Source: Bacteroidales bacterium (GTDB lineage Bacteria > Bacteroidota > Bacteroidia > Bacteroidales > UBA932). From it: a stretch of 64,000 nucleotides of DNA. Made by a program: the position numbers and the translations under genes. The stretch's first letter is position 1; every line of letters begins with the position of its first letter. Shown here in pieces: positions 51,154 to 60,468 of the stretch. The notes beneath the pieces were generated by a model. It did not search any database. It had not been told where the DNA came from and saw only the letters and a program-made list of their open reading frames with translations. The stretch spans positions 16,270 to 80,269 of the forward strand of contig JAJFVD010000015.1 of assembly GCA_021371955.1 (NCBI GenBank). The letters run 5' to 3'.

Positions 51154-52374
51154 TTAAAAGGTTTGTCTGTTAGACTGCAATCCGTTCAGAAAAGTTGCAG
51201 CTGAGACAGAAATTTTTCTCAAAATCCCCTTGGCCTTTGATATAGAATCATTTAAATTTTTAGTTTCTTTTGAAATTGTAAATATTTTATCAAAAATAAT
51301 CTTTTTTTCCTGTTCTTCGTTAAGAGTGTTTTCTCCGCAGAATATCCATAATGGTTTTTTATAGTGCATGGCAATATGTGAGATTCCACTTATGAGCTTG
51401 CCTGAGAGACTCTGTGCATCAAGCCTTCCTTCTCCCGTGATTACAAGATCTGCTTGCGCAATTGCCTTTTCGGCATGTGTAAGTTCTGTTGTTACTCTCC
51501 AGCCCTGTAAAAGGTCTGCATTAAGAAAGCTTTTAAGCGCAAACCCCACTCCGCCGGCAGCTCCAACTCCCGGGAAATCGGACAAATCAAATCCTATATA
51601 ATTTTGGGAGTCACATAAAAAACTGCTGCTAAACCCAAGATGTTTCTCTGTTACGGCTGAAAAATTTCTTGCACCCTCCTCTAACTCTTCCAATTGCTGT
51701 TTTGTAGCTCCTTTCTGAGGCCCGTATACATAAGTTGCTCCCTCAGGGCCAATGAGAGGATTGGTAACGTCACATGCAACTGTAATTTTCTTTTTGTGCA
51801 GAGCCGGATTCATCTGAGAATCGTCAATTGTACAAATGGAACTGAGTAATGATCCGCTCATAAACTCTCCCGGGCCGGAACCTATTTTCTTTCCTTTGCA
51901 GTCAAGAAACCGGTATCCCAGAGCCTGAAGCATACCTGTTCCGCAATCGTTCGTTGCACTTCCTCCTATACCTATTAAAATCTCTTTTGCCTCTTCTTTA
52001 AGAGCGGTTCCGATTAGCTCGCCTAAACCGAAAGAGGTGGTTTTAAGCGGATTGTATTCCTTTGGATTAAGTAGCTGCAAACCGGAAGCCTTTGCCATTT
52101 CGATAATGGCCCTGCCTTCGGACATGAGCAGGCTGCTGTTTATTTTCCTTCCCAACGGGTCGAAAACCGTTGTTTTTATTTCATCACAAACAACGGCTCC
52201 TGAGATTGTATCCAGAAAACCTTCACCTCCGTCGGCAATAGGTATAACTTTAATTTCAAGCTCACGCCCGAATCCTTCCCGCAGACCTTCACTAATGATT
52301 TCGGCAGCCTCAGAAGATTTGAGACTTCCCTTGAATTTATCTGTAACGATAACTATTTTAAGAGGTAGAGCCAT
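51154..52374 (-). CDS. Glycerate kinase (GlxK/GarK family)
   Basis: The 406-residue protein starts ALPLKIVIVTDKFKGSLKSS. Family segments IPIADGGEGFLDT, IGIGGSATNDCGTGMLQALG and DLVITGEGRLDAQSLSGK are all present. It phosphorylates glycerate for entry into glycolysis; whether the product is 2- or 3-phosphoglycerate cannot be read from the sequence. It lies 13 bases upstream of the DUF6249 gene, though function does not link it to the sigma genes. Confidence 0.93.
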   Translation of the reverse strand: MALPLKIVIVTDKFKGSLKSSEAAEIISEGLREGFGRELEIKVIPIADGGEGFLDTISGAVVCDEIKTTVFDPLGRKINSSLLMSEGRAIIEMAKASGLQLLNPKEYNPLKTTSFGLGELIGTALKEEAKEILIGIGGSATNDCGTGMLQALGYRFLDCKGKKIGSGPGEFMSGSLLSSICTIDDSQMNPALHKKKITVACDVTNPLIGPEGATYVYGPQKGATKQQLEELEEGARNFSAVTEKHLGFSSSFLCDSQNYIGFDLSDFPGVGAAGGVGFALKSFLNADLLQGWRVTTELTHAEKAIAQADLVITGEGRLDAQSLSGKLISGISHIAMHYKKPLWIFCGENTLNEEQEKKIIFDKIFTISKETKNLNDSISKAKGILRKISVSAATFLNGLQSNRQTF

Positions 52375-52417
52375 GTTTTTTGCCCCTTTTGAATGAATAA
52401 ATGTACAAATAAAAATA

Positions 52418-52425
52418 TATCTTTG
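52418..52425 (+). promoter_or_regulatory. Candidate -7 box TATCTTTG for the S46 peptidase
   Basis: TATCTTTG lies 38 bases before the ATG at 52464 and matches TAnnTTTG. A -33 element at normal spacing is not evident. Confidence 0.45.
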
Positions 52426-52463
52426 TCACAAATCACACTAACTAATTATTTTATAACATCTAA

Positions 52464-54611
52464 ATGAAAAAAATCAGTCTTTTAATTTTGGGTGCCATAC
52501 TCCTCTCTTTTAGCCCGCTCAGAGGGGACGAAGGCATGTGGCTTCTGCCGCTGATAGAGAAGCTAAACAGCAAGAAAATGTCGGAACTTGGCTTTAAGCT
52601 CACTGCTAAAGATATATACGACATAAACAATTCCAGCCTCAAAGATGCCGTAATAAGTTTTGGCGGTGGCTGTACAGGAGAAATAATCTCCAAAGAGGGT
52701 CTTTTACTAACAAACCACCATTGCGGTTATGGTTCAATCCAAAAACTAAGCACTGTCGAGCACGACTATCTTCAGGATGGCTATTGGGCAATGAACCGCG
52801 AACAGGAGCTTCCTTCTCCGGGCCTCACAGTTACATTCCTTGAGAACATAATTGATGTGACCAAAGATGTGGAAAATGCAGTTGCAAAAGCAAGCACTCC
52901 GGAAGAAAGTGCAAAAGCACTTGCTGCTGTTTCAGATGAACTTATTGCTAAGGCTATTGCCGGCAATAAATTCCTTAAAGGAAGAGTTGCTTCATTTTTT
53001 GGCGGAAACACATACTTAATGATGATTACAAAAACCTACACCGATATCCGTTTTGTAGGAGCTCCCCCTTCATCAATCGGCAAATTCGGAGCAGATACCG
53101 ACAACTGGATGTGGCCGCGCCATACCGGTGACTTTTCAATGTTCCGCGTGTATGCAGATAAAGACAATAACCCTGCCGACTACTCAAAGGACAACATACC
53201 TTATCAGCCTAAAAAACATCTTACAATCTCTTTAAAAGGTGTTGAGCAAAAAGATTTTGCCATGATTATCGGTTATCCCGGAAGAACAAACCGTTTTATG
53301 ACTTCTGCCGAGGTTAAGGAGATGAGCGATATAACCAATTCCATCTCAATCTACGTAAGAGGTATCCGTCAGGATGTGCTTATGAAAGATATGGTTGCCG
53401 ACCCTAAGATTCGTCTTCAGTATGCGAGCAAATATTCGGGATCTTCAAACTTCTGGAAAAAGGCTATTGGCATGAACGAAACTTTTGCAAAACTTGGAGT
53501 TCAGGAGCGTCGTGCAGAAGAAGAGAGAACTTTCACCAAATGGGTTAACGAAGACAAGGCCCGCATTGAAAAATACGGAACCGCCCTCAACGATATCAAC
53601 TCTTCAATTGCTAAAAGAGCAGAGGCACTAACCCTCAGCTCGTACACGCGCGAAGCACTGAACAATATTGAGGTATTCTCAGTGGCAAGTGCTTTCGCGG
53701 CCTATGCCGATGCTATTTCCAAAGGCGAAACAGACAGAGCCAAACAAACTCTTGCAATGGCGAAGAGGAGAACTGAATCTTTCTACAAGGATTATTCTCC
53801 TGCAACAGACAAAAAGGTGGCAAAAGCCCTTCTTAATGTGTATCGCGACAAGGTGAAAGCGGCTGATCGTCCGGATGTATTTAAAACAATAGATACCCAG
53901 TTCGGAGGAAATATCGACGCTTATGTTGACTTCATTTTCGAAAATTCTGTTTTCGTTTCTCAGGAGAAGTTTAAGGCTGCCCTGAATGGCAACATCGATG
54001 CTCTCCTTTCCGATCCTGCACTTGCTGCTGCAAAATCAATCAACGTGGTTATGGGAAAAACTTTCGGAGAATTACAGGCCGTTGGTACTACTCTTGCCAA
54101 AGGTCAGAAAGCCTATATCGCAGGTTTGCTTGAAATGAAAAAGGGACAGGCAATGTATCCGGACGCAAACTCAACTATGAGGCTCAGCTACGGACAAGTT
54201 CTTAACTACTCTCCGAAAGATGCAGTTTTATTCGAACATGTTACTACCCTTAAAGGTGTTATGGAGAAAGAAGACCCAAATAACTGGGAATTCGTTGTCC
54301 CTGCAAAACTCAAAGAGCTGTACAAGGCAAAGGATTATGGCCAGTATGCAATGAAAAACGGTGAAATGCCTGTTGCATTCCTTACCAACAACGATATTAC
54401 GGGCGGTAATTCAGGAAGCCCTGTTCTCAATGCCAAAGGTGAACTTATTGGAACTGCATTCGATGGCAACTGGGAAGCAATGAGCGGCGACATCATTTTC
54501 GAACCGTCACTCCAGCGCACAATCAGCGTTGATATTCGCTATACATTGTTCATTATGGACAAATTCGGCGGCGCAGGATATTTGCTGAAAGAGATGACTA
54601 TTGCTAAATAG
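52464..54611 (+). CDS. S46 dipeptidyl-peptidase, DPP7 type
   Basis: The 715-residue protein has a signal peptide and then DEGMWLLPLIEKLN, typical of the mature S46 N-terminus. The catalytic histidine is in LLTNHHCGYGS (His85/86), and the serine is Ser650 in TGGNSGSP. Eighteen residues past the serine is Gly668 (FDGNWEAM). In Porphyromonas S46 enzymes that position separates DPP7 (Gly, hydrophobic penultimate residue) from DPP11 (Arg, acidic residue), so DPP7-like specificity is inferred. It would release dipeptides in the periplasm for uptake. A strong terminator follows. Confidence 0.92.
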   Translation: MKKISLLILGAILLSFSPLRGDEGMWLLPLIEKLNSKKMSELGFKLTAKDIYDINNSSLKDAVISFGGGCTGEIISKEGLLLTNHHCGYGSIQKLSTVEHDYLQDGYWAMNREQELPSPGLTVTFLENIIDVTKDVENAVAKASTPEESAKALAAVSDELIAKAIAGNKFLKGRVASFFGGNTYLMMITKTYTDIRFVGAPPSSIGKFGADTDNWMWPRHTGDFSMFRVYADKDNNPADYSKDNIPYQPKKHLTISLKGVEQKDFAMIIGYPGRTNRFMTSAEVKEMSDITNSISIYVRGIRQDVLMKDMVADPKIRLQYASKYSGSSNFWKKAIGMNETFAKLGVQERRAEEERTFTKWVNEDKARIEKYGTALNDINSSIAKRAEALTLSSYTREALNNIEVFSVASAFAAYADAISKGETDRAKQTLAMAKRRTESFYKDYSPATDKKVAKALLNVYRDKVKAADRPDVFKTIDTQFGGNIDAYVDFIFENSVFVSQEKFKAALNGNIDALLSDPALAAAKSINVVMGKTFGELQAVGTTLAKGQKAYIAGLLEMKKGQAMYPDANSTMRLSYGQVLNYSPKDAVLFEHVTTLKGVMEKEDPNNWEFVVPAKLKELYKAKDYGQYAMKNGEMPVAFLTNNDITGGNSGSPVLNAKGELIGTAFDGNWEAMSGDIIFEPSLQRTISVDIRYTLFIMDKFGGAGYLLKEMTIAK

Positions 54612-54643
54612 ATTTTAAAGCGTCTATTGTAAAACATACGCCG

Positions 54644-54675
54644 GGAGCGCAGGAAAACCTGCGCTCCTTGTTTTT
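54644..54675 (+). terminator. Intrinsic terminator of the S46 peptidase gene
   Basis: A 10-bp perfect stem GGAGCGCAGG-aaaa-CCTGCGCTCC is followed by TTGTTTTT. It starts 33 bases after the stop. Confidence 0.9.
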
Positions 54676-54722
54676 CCAGACAGGGCATTCTGCACCATAA
54701 TTTTTGGTAATTAATTGTAGAA

Positions 54723-54779
54723 CAAGCTGTTTCTAAAAACAAACAGATATACAATCTTATTGTTTTTAGCAACAGCTTG
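54723..54779. repeat. Dispersed hairpin repeat, copy 5
   Basis: The 20-base arms (54723-54742 and 54760-54779) have one mismatch and flank a 17-base loop. The core CTAAAAACAA with partner TTGTTTTTAG is the family motif. It opens the 585-base gene-free region 54612-55196, which otherwise holds the terminator above, block A copy 2, palindrome B copy 2 and the mrp promoter. Confidence 0.75.
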
Positions 54780-54795
54780 ACAATGTGATAATTAA

Positions 54796-54947
54796 CGCCG
54801 GACGATCTGCCGCAGTTTTTAATCCGTGCGCCAGCAAATCTTTTCCGCCAAAGGCGTGGACCTGCGACAAAGGAGCACCTATCTTGCCCCATTTGGGAGG
54901 CAAAATAAGCCAACCTGTTTCAGGGCGGGACAGTCTCCGGCGGCGAG
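54796..54947 (-). repeat. Dispersed block A, copy 2 (minus orientation)
   Basis: On the minus strand this segment aligns with 32888-33050 through CCTGAAACAGG, TAGGTGCTCCT, GTCGCAGGTC and ACGCC. A 66-codon open frame spans it (54766-54966), but the equivalent frame in copy 1 is broken by stops and shifts, so coding is not supported. Its end overlaps the left outer arm of palindrome B copy 2. Confidence 0.75.
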
Positions 54948-55095
54948 TTGCAATATTTCTGAACAATTTTTTACATTGTCAACTAATTGATGAGGGCGAT
55001 TCGGCCGGAACGAGCAAAGCGAGCGAGGACGCACAAGCCCTCATCAATTAGTTGGCAATGTATTGATGTCAAAAAGAAACACAACTCGCCGCCGG
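54937..55095. repeat. Nested palindrome B, copy 2
   Basis: The outer arms are CCGGCGGCGAGTTG (54937-54950) and CAACTCGCCGCCGG (55082-55095), both perfect. The inner arms are 54973-54997 and 55037-55061: 25 pairs with one G-T. The loop carries GGCGATTCGGCCGGAACGA and GCGAGCGAGGACGCACAAGC, nearly identical to copy 1. Three inner-stem positions differ from copy 1 with matching changes on the opposite arm. Confidence 0.8.
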
Positions 55096-55110
55096 TCAAC
55101 AAAAAACCGG

Positions 55111-55118
55111 TATCTTTG
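55111..55118 (+). promoter_or_regulatory. Candidate -7 box TATCTTTG for mrp
   Basis: TATCTTTG begins 15 bases after palindrome B copy 2 and 86 bases before the ATG at 55197. Any -33 element would fall inside the right outer arm of the palindrome, where no good match is seen. Confidence 0.4.
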
Positions 55119-55196
55119 TTGTTAATAATCATTGAATATTATTTTAATCGCACTTTGGGGTCGTAAATACTCAAGTGTAAATTAATCAGGAAAAAT

Positions 55197-56255
55197 ATGG
55201 ATAAAAACAGAATTGAAGCTGCGCTTATGGGTGTTATGCATCCGGTGAGAGAGAAAGATGTGGTGTCACTGGGAATAGTTGAAGACATTAAGGTTGAGGA
55301 TGGGAAGGTGAGATTTAAGCTGGTTTTTCCTTCGCCGGACCCTTTTTCGTCTTCAATTAAGAAGAGTTGCGAAGAAGCTATAAGGAATGCATTTCCGGGC
55401 GAAGATTTCAAAATATCAATAATGGAACTTGTGAGGGAGAGGAAGGTTGAAAAGAGACTCAACATGGAACTCGGCCATGACGCTCTTGCGAATGTCGGTC
55501 ACATTATCGCCATTGCTTCGGGCAAAGGGGGAGTCGGGAAATCCACTGTTGCCGTTAATCTGGCCGTTGCCTTAGCCAGAGCGGGATACAGAGTGGGTCT
55601 TACCGATGCCGATGTTTACGGACCCTCTGTTCCCAAGATGACAGCAACGGAATATGAAAAACCGCTGGTAGACGATTCGAGCGGAAAGGATATGATTATC
55701 CCTATTGAGAAATATGGGGTAAAATGGATGTCCATCGGATATTTTGCAGGCCCCTCGCAGCCTCTCATCTGGAGAGGGCCTATGGCGAGCAATGCTCTAA
55801 AGCAGATGATTCTTCAGGTTAAGTGGGGTGAACTCGATTTCCTTCTCATTGACCTTCCTCCGGGAACAGGCGATATACATATTTCACTTGTGCACGACAT
55901 CCCTCTTTCGGGAGCAATTATTGTGAGCACACCTCAGGCAGTAGCTTTGGCCGATGTAGAGAAAGGCGTAAATATGTTCCGCCAGAAAGACATCAACAAA
56001 CCTGTTCTTGGTCTTGTGGAAAACATGGCATGGTTTACTCCGGAAGAGCTTCCTGACAATAAGTACTATATATTTGGCAAAGAAGGCGGGAAGCGTATGG
56101 CAGAGAAATTTGGCATTCCTCTGCTTGGCCAGATTCCCATAGTTCAAAGCATTCGCGAAAGTGGTGACATTGGAGAGCCGGTTGCATTGTCGGACAAACC
56201 GGATAGTGTTGCCTTCATGAAGCTGGCCAGCAATCTTATTAAAGTTCTTGAATAG
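55197..56255 (+). CDS. Mrp/NBP35-family P-loop Fe-S carrier
   Basis: The 352-residue protein has an N-terminal MIP18-like (DUF59) domain (RIEAALMGVMHPVREKDVVS), then the deviant Walker A IASGKGGVGKST and LIDLPPGTGD. The C-terminal CxxC that bridges a cluster in many Mrp proteins is absent: the site reads ENMAWFTPEELPDNKYY. It probably acts in iron-sulfur cluster handling, but the missing cysteines make the mode uncertain. A bidirectional terminator follows. Confidence 0.9.
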   Translation: MDKNRIEAALMGVMHPVREKDVVSLGIVEDIKVEDGKVRFKLVFPSPDPFSSSIKKSCEEAIRNAFPGEDFKISIMELVRERKVEKRLNMELGHDALANVGHIIAIASGKGGVGKSTVAVNLAVALARAGYRVGLTDADVYGPSVPKMTATEYEKPLVDDSSGKDMIIPIEKYGVKWMSIGYFAGPSQPLIWRGPMASNALKQMILQVKWGELDFLLIDLPPGTGDIHISLVHDIPLSGAIIVSTPQAVALADVEKGVNMFRQKDINKPVLGLVENMAWFTPEELPDNKYYIFGKEGGKRMAEKFGIPLLGQIPIVQSIRESGDIGEPVALSDKPDSVAFMKLASNLIKVLE

Positions 56256-56295
56256 CTGATGAAGCTCATTGCTGCAACAAGCTTGCTATCACGCT

Positions 56296-56332
56296 AATAA
56301 AAAACGACTTCTTATGGAAGTCGTTTTTTATT
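56296..56332. terminator. Bidirectional terminator between mrp and the DUF21/CBS gene
   Basis: Perfect 16-base arms (56296-56311 and 56317-56332) include AAAAAACGACTTC and its complement around a 5-base loop, giving a T-run on both strands. It serves both convergent genes. Confidence 0.92.
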
Positions 56333-56335
56333 AAG

Positions 56336-57379
56336 TTAAAGATGTTTGTACTTTTCAACCCTCTCTTTCCAGCGTTCGCGGGCATATTGCTGCATATCGG
56401 CAACTACGTCCCTTTCGTCCATTATTTCGATACCCATAATGGTTTCTATAATATCTTCGAGAGTTACAATGCCCTCAAAACCGCCATATTCGTCAACGAT
56501 TAAAGCAATATGCGCTTTTTCAGAAAGCAGCATCTCCCATAATACTGTGAGGGGCTGATGATTTGGGACAACAACCATTGGTTTTTTTATCTCCGACAAC
56601 CTAATCCCGAAATTGTCATTTGCAAGATTTTCAAGCACCTCCTGCCTGTATACGAATCCTGTTATATTTTCGCTATTGGATGTATAGACCGGAATTCTTG
56701 AGAAATGAAGGTATGCCTTATTTTTATAAAATTCCTCAAGAGTAATGTCCTCGGATGCAGTTGCAACAACAACCCTTGGAGTCATTACATCTTCTGCACG
56801 CACACTCCTCAACTTTATCAAATTCTGGATAATCTTATTTTCTGTAGATGCAAATGTACCCTCCTCTGTTCCAATATCTACCATTGCCGAAATCTCTTCC
56901 CTGCTCACAGATGCCTCTTCTTTAGATTGTTTTGCAATAATTCTTGTTAAAATTTCCGATATTATTACAAACGGGTATGTGACATAAACCATCACCTGAA
57001 TTATTCTTCCGGAGCTCATTGCAAGAGCTTTCCAGAAGTGAGCCCCGATTGATTTTGGAAGAATTTCTGAAAAAATTAAGATAAGAAGAGTTAGAACAGC
57101 AGATATCAAACCAAAATATGCCTCTCCGAAAATCACAACAGCCTGAGCACCAACTCCGGCAGCTCCAACTGTATGTGCCACTGTGTTTAGAGTGAGAATT
57201 GCAGAAATTGGCCTGTCTATTCTTTGTTTTAGTCTTTTTAATACCAGGGCCGATTTATGTCCCTGAGCCTCCTTTATGTTTACAAAGGACATTGGCACAG
57301 AAAGAAGGACGGCCTCCATTACCGAACATATAAACGATATTGCGAGGGCAAGACAAAGATAAAATATAAGTAAGCCCAT
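56336..57379 (-). CDS. DUF21/CBS membrane protein (CNNM/CorC family)
   Basis: The 347-residue protein has four hydrophobic segments in its DUF21 half (residues 1-150) and then two CBS motifs (VMTPRVVVATASEDITLEE and VEY-like ALIVDEYGGFEGIVTLEDI). Family members export magnesium or affect metal balance; many are mislabelled hemolysins. It lacks the C-terminal CorC_HlyC domain seen in longer members. It follows oxyR by 20 bases on the same strand. Confidence 0.88.
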   Translation of the reverse strand: MGLLIFYLCLALAISFICSVMEAVLLSVPMSFVNIKEAQGHKSALVLKRLKQRIDRPISAILTLNTVAHTVGAAGVGAQAVVIFGEAYFGLISAVLTLLILIFSEILPKSIGAHFWKALAMSSGRIIQVMVYVTYPFVIISEILTRIIAKQSKEEASVSREEISAMVDIGTEEGTFASTENKIIQNLIKLRSVRAEDVMTPRVVVATASEDITLEEFYKNKAYLHFSRIPVYTSNSENITGFVYRQEVLENLANDNFGIRLSEIKKPMVVVPNHQPLTVLWEMLLSEKAHIALIVDEYGGFEGIVTLEDIIETIMGIEIMDERDVVADMQQYARERWKERVEKYKHL

Positions 57380-57399
57380 TTGCGTGTGTGTTTAATTTT

Positions 57400-58326
57400 C
57401 TAAAGTTTCACCCTCATCTTTGAGAGTCTTGGGTCCAGCATGCTTTGCGGAATTATGCTTTTGATTGATGAGACTATTACATTAAGCAGTTTCTCCTTTA
57501 TAAAGTCCTGCCGGAAAACGAGAGAGATTTCCCTTCTTGGCTCCTCGCCCCTGAACGGCCTCACATGTTTTTGCTGAGCCGGAGTGAGCGAAGGAAGATG
57601 AAGTTCGGGGAATATCGTAAACCCTCCGTTCTCGTCAACAACCTTAATAAGCGTTTCAATACTGCCAGCCTCGTACTGCTGAAAGCTGTTATGAGCCCTG
57701 TTGCAAATGTTGAATATCTGGTCGCGGAAACAATGCCCTTCCTCAAGTATCCACATTCTGTCGTAATTAATTTCTTCAACATTCAATTCTACGCGTGAAT
57801 AGAGCTCGTCTCCGGGTGAAATATACGCAAGAAAACGTTCATAATAAAGCGGGACTTCAAGAATTTCCGGATCGTCAAGCGGAGTTGCAACAATTGCCAG
57901 GTCAATTTCTGCACTCTTAAGCTTTTCTATTACAGTGGATGTTTTCATTTCCGAGACCCTGCAACGTAGAGATGGAAGATTCCTTTTAAATTCTCCGAAA
58001 AGCCTTGGAAGCAAATATGGAGCAACAGTAGGTATAATGGACATTTCAAGGTCGCCCAGAATACTTTCTTTGGTTGAGTCTGCCATTTCCCGGAGCTGCC
58101 GGATATTATACAGCACAACTCTTGCCTGGTTTACTATCATTTCTCCGGACTGGTTTGTGGACACAGGACTTTTAGACCTGTCAAATATCTCCAGCCCCAG
58201 CTCTTCTTCCAGCTTCTGAATCATCATAGAGAGTGTGGGCTGAGAAACCCCGCACGACTTTGCCGCTTTGGCAAAATGCCGGTAGCGGTCCACTGCTACA
58301 ATATATTCCAGTTGCTGAATGTTCAT
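57400..58326 (-). CDS. oxyR: Hydrogen-peroxide regulator OxyR
   Basis: The 308-residue LysR-type protein has an N-terminal HTH (HFAKAAKSCGVSQPTLSMMI). The two redox cysteines are placed exactly as in E. coli OxyR: Cys199 and Cys208 in GHCFRDQIFNIC. Oxidation forms a disulfide that switches on peroxide defence genes. No target such as ahpC or katG lies in the window. It starts 22 bases after aspS. Confidence 0.93.
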   Translation of the reverse strand: MNIQQLEYIVAVDRYRHFAKAAKSCGVSQPTLSMMIQKLEEELGLEIFDRSKSPVSTNQSGEMIVNQARVVLYNIRQLREMADSTKESILGDLEMSIIPTVAPYLLPRLFGEFKRNLPSLRCRVSEMKTSTVIEKLKSAEIDLAIVATPLDDPEILEVPLYYERFLAYISPGDELYSRVELNVEEINYDRMWILEEGHCFRDQIFNICNRAHNSFQQYEAGSIETLIKVVDENGGFTIFPELHLPSLTPAQQKHVRPFRGEEPRREISLVFRQDFIKEKLLNVIVSSIKSIIPQSMLDPRLSKMRVKL

Positions 58327-58348
58327 TTCTAATTTTTTGTGTAAAAAT

Positions 58349-60103
58349 CTATTTTTTTACAGTGCTTTTTAAAAAGAGTTCGTCCATCTGAGAACCGTCT
58401 ATCTGAGAAGGAGCATCAAGCATCACGTCACGGCCAGCGTTGTTCTTAGGGAAAGCAATGTAGTCGCGGATTGTTTCCTGACCTCCGAAAAGGGCGCAGA
58501 AACGGTCAAACCCAAAAGCAATTCCACCGTGTGGCGGCGCACCATATTTAAACGCATTTATCATAAATCCGAATTTGTAATCGGCCTCTTCGGAAGAAAA
58601 TCCCAATACTTCGAACATCCTTTTCTGAACAGCAGAGTCATGAATCCTTATAGAACCGCCGCCAATTTCTGTTCCGTTAAGCACAAAGTCGTACGCGTTT
58701 GCTGCAACAGCTGCAACATCATCTTTGTTTGAACTGTAAAACTTATCAAGGTCCTCCGGCTTAGGTGAAGTAAACGGGTGGTGCATTGCATAAAAACGCT
58801 GAGTCTCCTCGTCCCATTCGAGCAAAGGAAAATCATAAACCCAAAGCGGAGCATAATTTGCGTTATCGCGCAAACCAAGCCTGTTTCCCATCTCAATCCT
58901 GAGTGTTCCCAAAGCTTCCTGAGTCTTTTTCCTGTCTCCGGCAAGAATGAGTATAAGGTCGCCGGTTTTTGCATTAACGGCGCTGGCAATGGTTTGGAGT
59001 TCGGCAGGAGTATAAAATTTATCAACGGAAGATTTTATTCCGTCCTCTGCAATGCGGATATATACAAGTCCTTTTGCACCCACCTGCGGACGCTTAACCC
59101 ACTCGGTTATCTCGTCAAGCTGTTTGCGGGTGTATGAGGCAGCTCCGTCAACACAAATTGCGCCAACATATTCTGCAGAATCAAATACCGCAAAATCCTT
59201 CCCTCCAACAAGATGTTTAATTTCTGCCATTCTCATGCCAAAGCGGATATCCGGTTTATCCGAACCGTAATATTTCATTGCATCGGCATAGGACATACGA
59301 GGAAACTGCTCGTTAAAATCCCTGCCTAATATATTTTTAAAGAGAGCCTTAATCATCCCCTCGAAAGTGGTGAGTATATCTTCTCTTTCCACAAAAGACA
59401 TTTCGCAGTCGATTTGGGTAAATTCCGGCTGACGGTCGGCACGAAGGTCCTCATCGCGGAAACAGCGAACAATCTGGAAGTAGCGGTCGTAGCCTGCCAC
59501 CATTAAAAGTTGTTTGAGCTGTTGTGGACTTTGAGGCAGTGCATAAAATTCTCCGGGGTTCATTCTTGAAGGGACAACGAAGTCACGCGCTCCCTCCGGT
59601 GTAGATTTGATGAGTACAGGTGTCTCTATTTCCATAAACCCTATCCCATCCAGATATTTACGTACCTCCTGAGCCATTTTGTGCCTCAGTTCCAATGCTT
59701 TCTTAAGAGGATTCCGGCGAAGGTCAATGTAGCGGTATTTTGCACGAATCTCTTCTCCGCCGTCTGATTCGTCTTCGATTGTAAACGGAGGAGTAAGTGA
59801 AGAATTAAGAACATTTATTTCCAAAAGCTTAATTTCCACATCACCTGTTGGAAGTTTTCCGTTCTTGCTGCTTCTCTCGGCTACAATTCCCTTAACCTGA
59901 ATAACAAACTCCCGGCCAAGCTTTTCTGCAACAGTATTTAAATCGCCTTCGTTAACAACAAGCTGGGTGATTCCGTAACGGTCCCTCAAATCGATGAAAC
60001 TCATCCCTCCCATTTTACGTATTCTCTGAACCCATCCGGCAAGCGTAACCTGCTCTCCTACATTGTTTATGCGTAACTCTCCGCAAGTGTGTGTCCTGTA
60101 CAT
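58349..60103 (-). CDS. aspS: Aspartyl-tRNA synthetase
   Basis: The 584-residue class II enzyme starts [11 protein letters not shown]. It has an OB-fold anticodon domain ([20 protein letters not shown]), motif 2 ([18 protein letters not shown]), the bacterial GAD insertion (from about 300 to 420) and motif 3 ([15 protein letters not shown]). It charges tRNA-Asp. The downstream oxyR may be partly co-transcribed. Confidence 0.96.
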   Translation of the reverse strand: MYRTHTCGELRINNVGEQVTLAGWVQRIRKMGGMSFIDLRDRYGITQLVVNEGDLNTVAEKLGREFVIQVKGIVAERSSKNGKLPTGDVEIKLLEINVLNSSLTPPFTIEDESDGGEEIRAKYRYIDLRRNPLKKALELRHKMAQEVRKYLDGIGFMEIETPVLIKSTPEGARDFVVPSRMNPGEFYALPQSPQQLKQLLMVAGYDRYFQIVRCFRDEDLRADRQPEFTQIDCEMSFVEREDILTTFEGMIKALFKNILGRDFNEQFPRMSYADAMKYYGSDKPDIRFGMRMAEIKHLVGGKDFAVFDSAEYVGAICVDGAASYTRKQLDEITEWVKRPQVGAKGLVYIRIAEDGIKSSVDKFYTPAELQTIASAVNAKTGDLILILAGDRKKTQEALGTLRIEMGNRLGLRDNANYAPLWVYDFPLLEWDEETQRFYAMHHPFTSPKPEDLDKFYSSNKDDVAAVAANAYDFVLNGTEIGGGSIRIHDSAVQKRMFEVLGFSSEEADYKFGFMINAFKYGAPPHGGIAFGFDRFCALFGGQETIRDYIAFPKNNAGRDVMLDAPSQIDGSQMDELFLKSTVKK

Positions 60104-60203
60104 ATAAAAAACTGTTTACTTATATTCAATTAACCTGCAAATATAATAATTATTCAGAGGTGCACAGGCAGAGTATACTCTATTTAAGATGTCGATTAAA
60201 TGA

Positions 60204-60440
60204 TTACTGATTATTCTGCTTAAACTCTTTAATAACAGGATCTGCCTTTTTACGGTCCGACTCATTAATATAAAGGTCAATCATATAAGGTATTCCTCCT
60301 GCAAACCCTGCAGATATTCCTGTTTGAAAATCATTTTTAATCAATGTGGGAATTCCAATATCTTCCAATTCGGCTTTAAGCAGAATACCGGAAACTTCGC
60401 TGCCGGTAAAAACTTTAACAAGATCGCTGTCGTTTTTCAT
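60204..60440 (-). CDS. DUF2007 small protein
   Basis: From the ATG at 60438-60440 the protein has 78 residues and reads MKNDSDLVKVFTGSEVSGIL and IDLYINESDRKKADPVIKEF, the pattern of the DUF2007 family (putative signal-transducing proteins, unknown function). An upstream start at 60509 would translate through the terminator stem and is rejected. A 100-base gap separates it from aspS. Confidence 0.8.
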   Translation of the reverse strand: MKNDSDLVKVFTGSEVSGILLKAELEDIGIPTLIKNDFQTGISAGFAGGIPYMIDLYINESDRKKADPVIKEFKQNNQ

Positions 60441-60468
60441 TTTGCGCAATTTTTGACAACCAAAGTTA

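Noticed and set aside
52464..54611. DPP11 assignment for the S46 enzyme
   Set aside because: The specificity position carries Gly, not Arg.
54539..54966. Minus-strand open frames of 124 and 66 codons across block A and the end of the S46 gene
   Set aside because: One overlaps a coding gene and the terminator. The other spans a repeat whose second copy is broken by stops and frameshifts.
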